Below are positions 58,402 through 59,111 of a DNA stretch of 59,111 bases, one piece after another (the stretch's first letter is position 1; the number at the start of each line of letters is the position of its first letter). The stretch spans positions 1 through 59,111 of the forward strand of contig NZ_JPMX01000014.1 of the NCBI RefSeq assembly GCF_000761485.1, written 5' to 3'. A program made the translations under genes and the position numbers. Under the pieces are notes generated by a model, which worked only from the letters and a program-made list of their open reading frames with translations, was not told the DNA's origin and searched no databases. The DNA is from Modestobacter caceresii. GTDB taxonomy: Bacteria; Actinomycetota; Actinomycetes; Mycobacteriales; Geodermatophilaceae.

Positions 58402-59111
58402 GTGGGAGAGATCTCGGCGAGTCCGCGTGACGAGCAGTCGGGGGAGCCGGCGGACGGCCCGGAGGTGGCGTCCTCGGCGGCCGTCAACGGCGACGCGGCG
58501 ACGTCCGATCCGTCGGTCCCGGCCGCCACGGAGCCCACCACGGAGCCCACCGCGAGCACCGCGGACGACGTCGAGGGTCCGGCTGCACCCGCGGGTGCGG
58601 AGTCGGACGAGGCGAGGGCCGAGCCGGAGCCCGTCGAGTCGGGGCCCGTCGAGCCGGACGCCGAGCCGGCACACCCGGAGACCACGGCTGCGGCCACGCC
58701 GGAGCAGGCAGCCGAGCCGTCGGTGTCCGAGCAGCCGGCGTCCGAGCGGGCCACGGAACAGCCGGCCCCGCAGGTGACCGACGAGGCTGCCGAGGCACGC
58801 CGCGTCGCCGCGGAACAGGCGGCCGCCGACCTGGCCGCGGTGAAGCGGTGGGCGGCCGAGCGGGCCGCCGCCGAGCGCGCGGCGGCCGAGGACGCCGAGC
58901 GTGCTGCCGCCGCCCAGGCCGAGCTCGACGAGGCCGACGTCGAACGTGTCCGGGCCGAGCAGGCCGCCGCCGACCTCGCGGCCGTCCGGGAGTGGGCGGC
59001 CCAGCAGGCCGCCGCGGAGCGAGCCGCCGAGGAGCAGGCCGCTGCCGAGCGAGCCGCGGTCGAGGAGGCCGAGGCGGCGCGCGTCGCGGCCGAGCGGGCG
59101 GCCGTCGAGCA
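58402..59111 (+). CDS. Ala/Glu-rich coiled-coil protein, N-terminal part (runs off the end)
   Basis: The frame opens with GTG at 58402 and stays open to the right edge, over 236 codons. Residues 1-125 are acidic and low-complexity (Glu, Pro, Ala, Ser). From about residue 130 the repeats EQAAADLAAVKRWAAERAA and EQAAADLAAVREWAAQQAA form a long charged coiled coil. In actinobacteria the gene beside ppa is often dacB, a D-Ala-D-Ala carboxypeptidase, so this may be an extended N-terminus of such an enzyme. No catalytic domain is visible, so the function stays open. Confidence 0.7.
   Translation, partial: MGEISASPRDEQSGEPADGPEVASSAAVNGDAATSDPSVPAATEPTTEPTASTADDVEGPAAPAGAESDEARAEPEPVESGPVEPDAEPAHPETTAAATPEQAAEPSVSEQPASERATEQPAPQVTDEAAEARRVAAEQAAADLAAVKRWAAERAAAERAAAEDAERAAAAQAELDEADVERVRAEQAAADLAAVREWAAQQAAAERAAEEQAAAERAAVEEAEAARVAAERAAVE

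Noticed and set aside
58790-59111. Tandem repeats at the right edge
   Set aside because: They encode a coiled coil with Ala/Glu repeats; codon-level variation shows protein-level rather than DNA-level repetition.
1-59111. CRISPR array, prophage, insertion sequence or rRNA operon
   Set aside because: No spaced direct repeats, integrase, transposase, phage structural genes or rRNA sequence were seen. The only RNA gene found is tRNA-Thr.

Overview
The window is a chromosomal segment of a very GC-rich actinobacterium. Third codon positions are almost always G or C, GTG starts are common, and neighbouring genes often overlap as ATGA or GTGA. The block topA, MFS-tmk fusion, holB, tRNA-Thr, ppa and the nearby Tad pilus and hppA genes match actinobacterial chromosomes. 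The protein sequences look most like Geodermatophilaceae (Blastococcus, Geodermatophilus, Modestobacter), but this is a judgement from recall, not a search.

Layout. 0-5 kb: the tail of a membrane GTPase-like gene, an MFS transporter, and the cobalamin operon cobG-cobH-cobIJ on the minus strand. 5-11.3 kb: DUF4383 membrane protein, TPR protein, PhoD-type phosphatase, sodium/alanine symporter with a universal stress protein, FKBP lipoprotein, and a frameshifted vanZ-like gene. 11.3-22.7 kb: a hydroxamate siderophore locus. Six overlapping minus-strand genes (decarboxylase, N-hydroxylase, GNAT, NIS synthetase, penicillin-acylase-like protein, second GNAT) face a plus-strand set (siderophore-interacting reductase, importer-like MFS, exporter-like MFS), with a DtxR/IdeR-type iron box between them. 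22.7-30.2 kb: a cobalamin riboswitch and cobN, a BNR-repeat protein with a MoaD/ThiS-like partner, then cobS-cobU-cobC-like on the minus strand. 30.3-33 kb: Fic-like protein, aldo/keto reductase, HAD-IB hydrolase. 33.1-38.1 kb: a Tad/Flp pilus operon (ssd, tadA, tadB, tadC, Flp-like pilin, two TadE/TadG-like pseudopilins). 38.1-43.1 kb: MrfA/Hrq1-like helicase and H+-pyrophosphatase, divergent around a CRP-type site. 43.1-47.1 kb: an apparent accessory island with lower GC, encoding a TasA/camelysin-like secreted protein, a SipW-type signal peptidase, a GGDEF diguanylate cyclase and a DNRLRE surface protein. 47.2-59.1 kb: a WXG100-like/DUF1023 hydrolase pair followed by the conserved core genes topA, two methyltransferases, MFS-tmk, holB, tRNA-Thr, ppa, and the start of an Ala/Glu-rich coiled-coil protein that runs off the end.

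How the parts work together. Three separate loci supply aerobic (CobG/CobN-type) corrin synthesis and nucleotide-loop assembly; only cobN has a visible B12 riboswitch. The siderophore locus holds synthesis, export, uptake and reductive release around one iron-responsive promoter region. The Tad operon is nearly complete, but its last pseudopilin has no in-frame stop. The TasA-SipW-GGDEF-DNRLRE group looks like a self-contained matrix-protein export unit with its own c-di-GMP synthase, and is the most interesting system here. Two short dispersed repeat families, one of them inserted in frame in cobG, and a three-armed alternative hairpin behind cobN are further unexplained structures.
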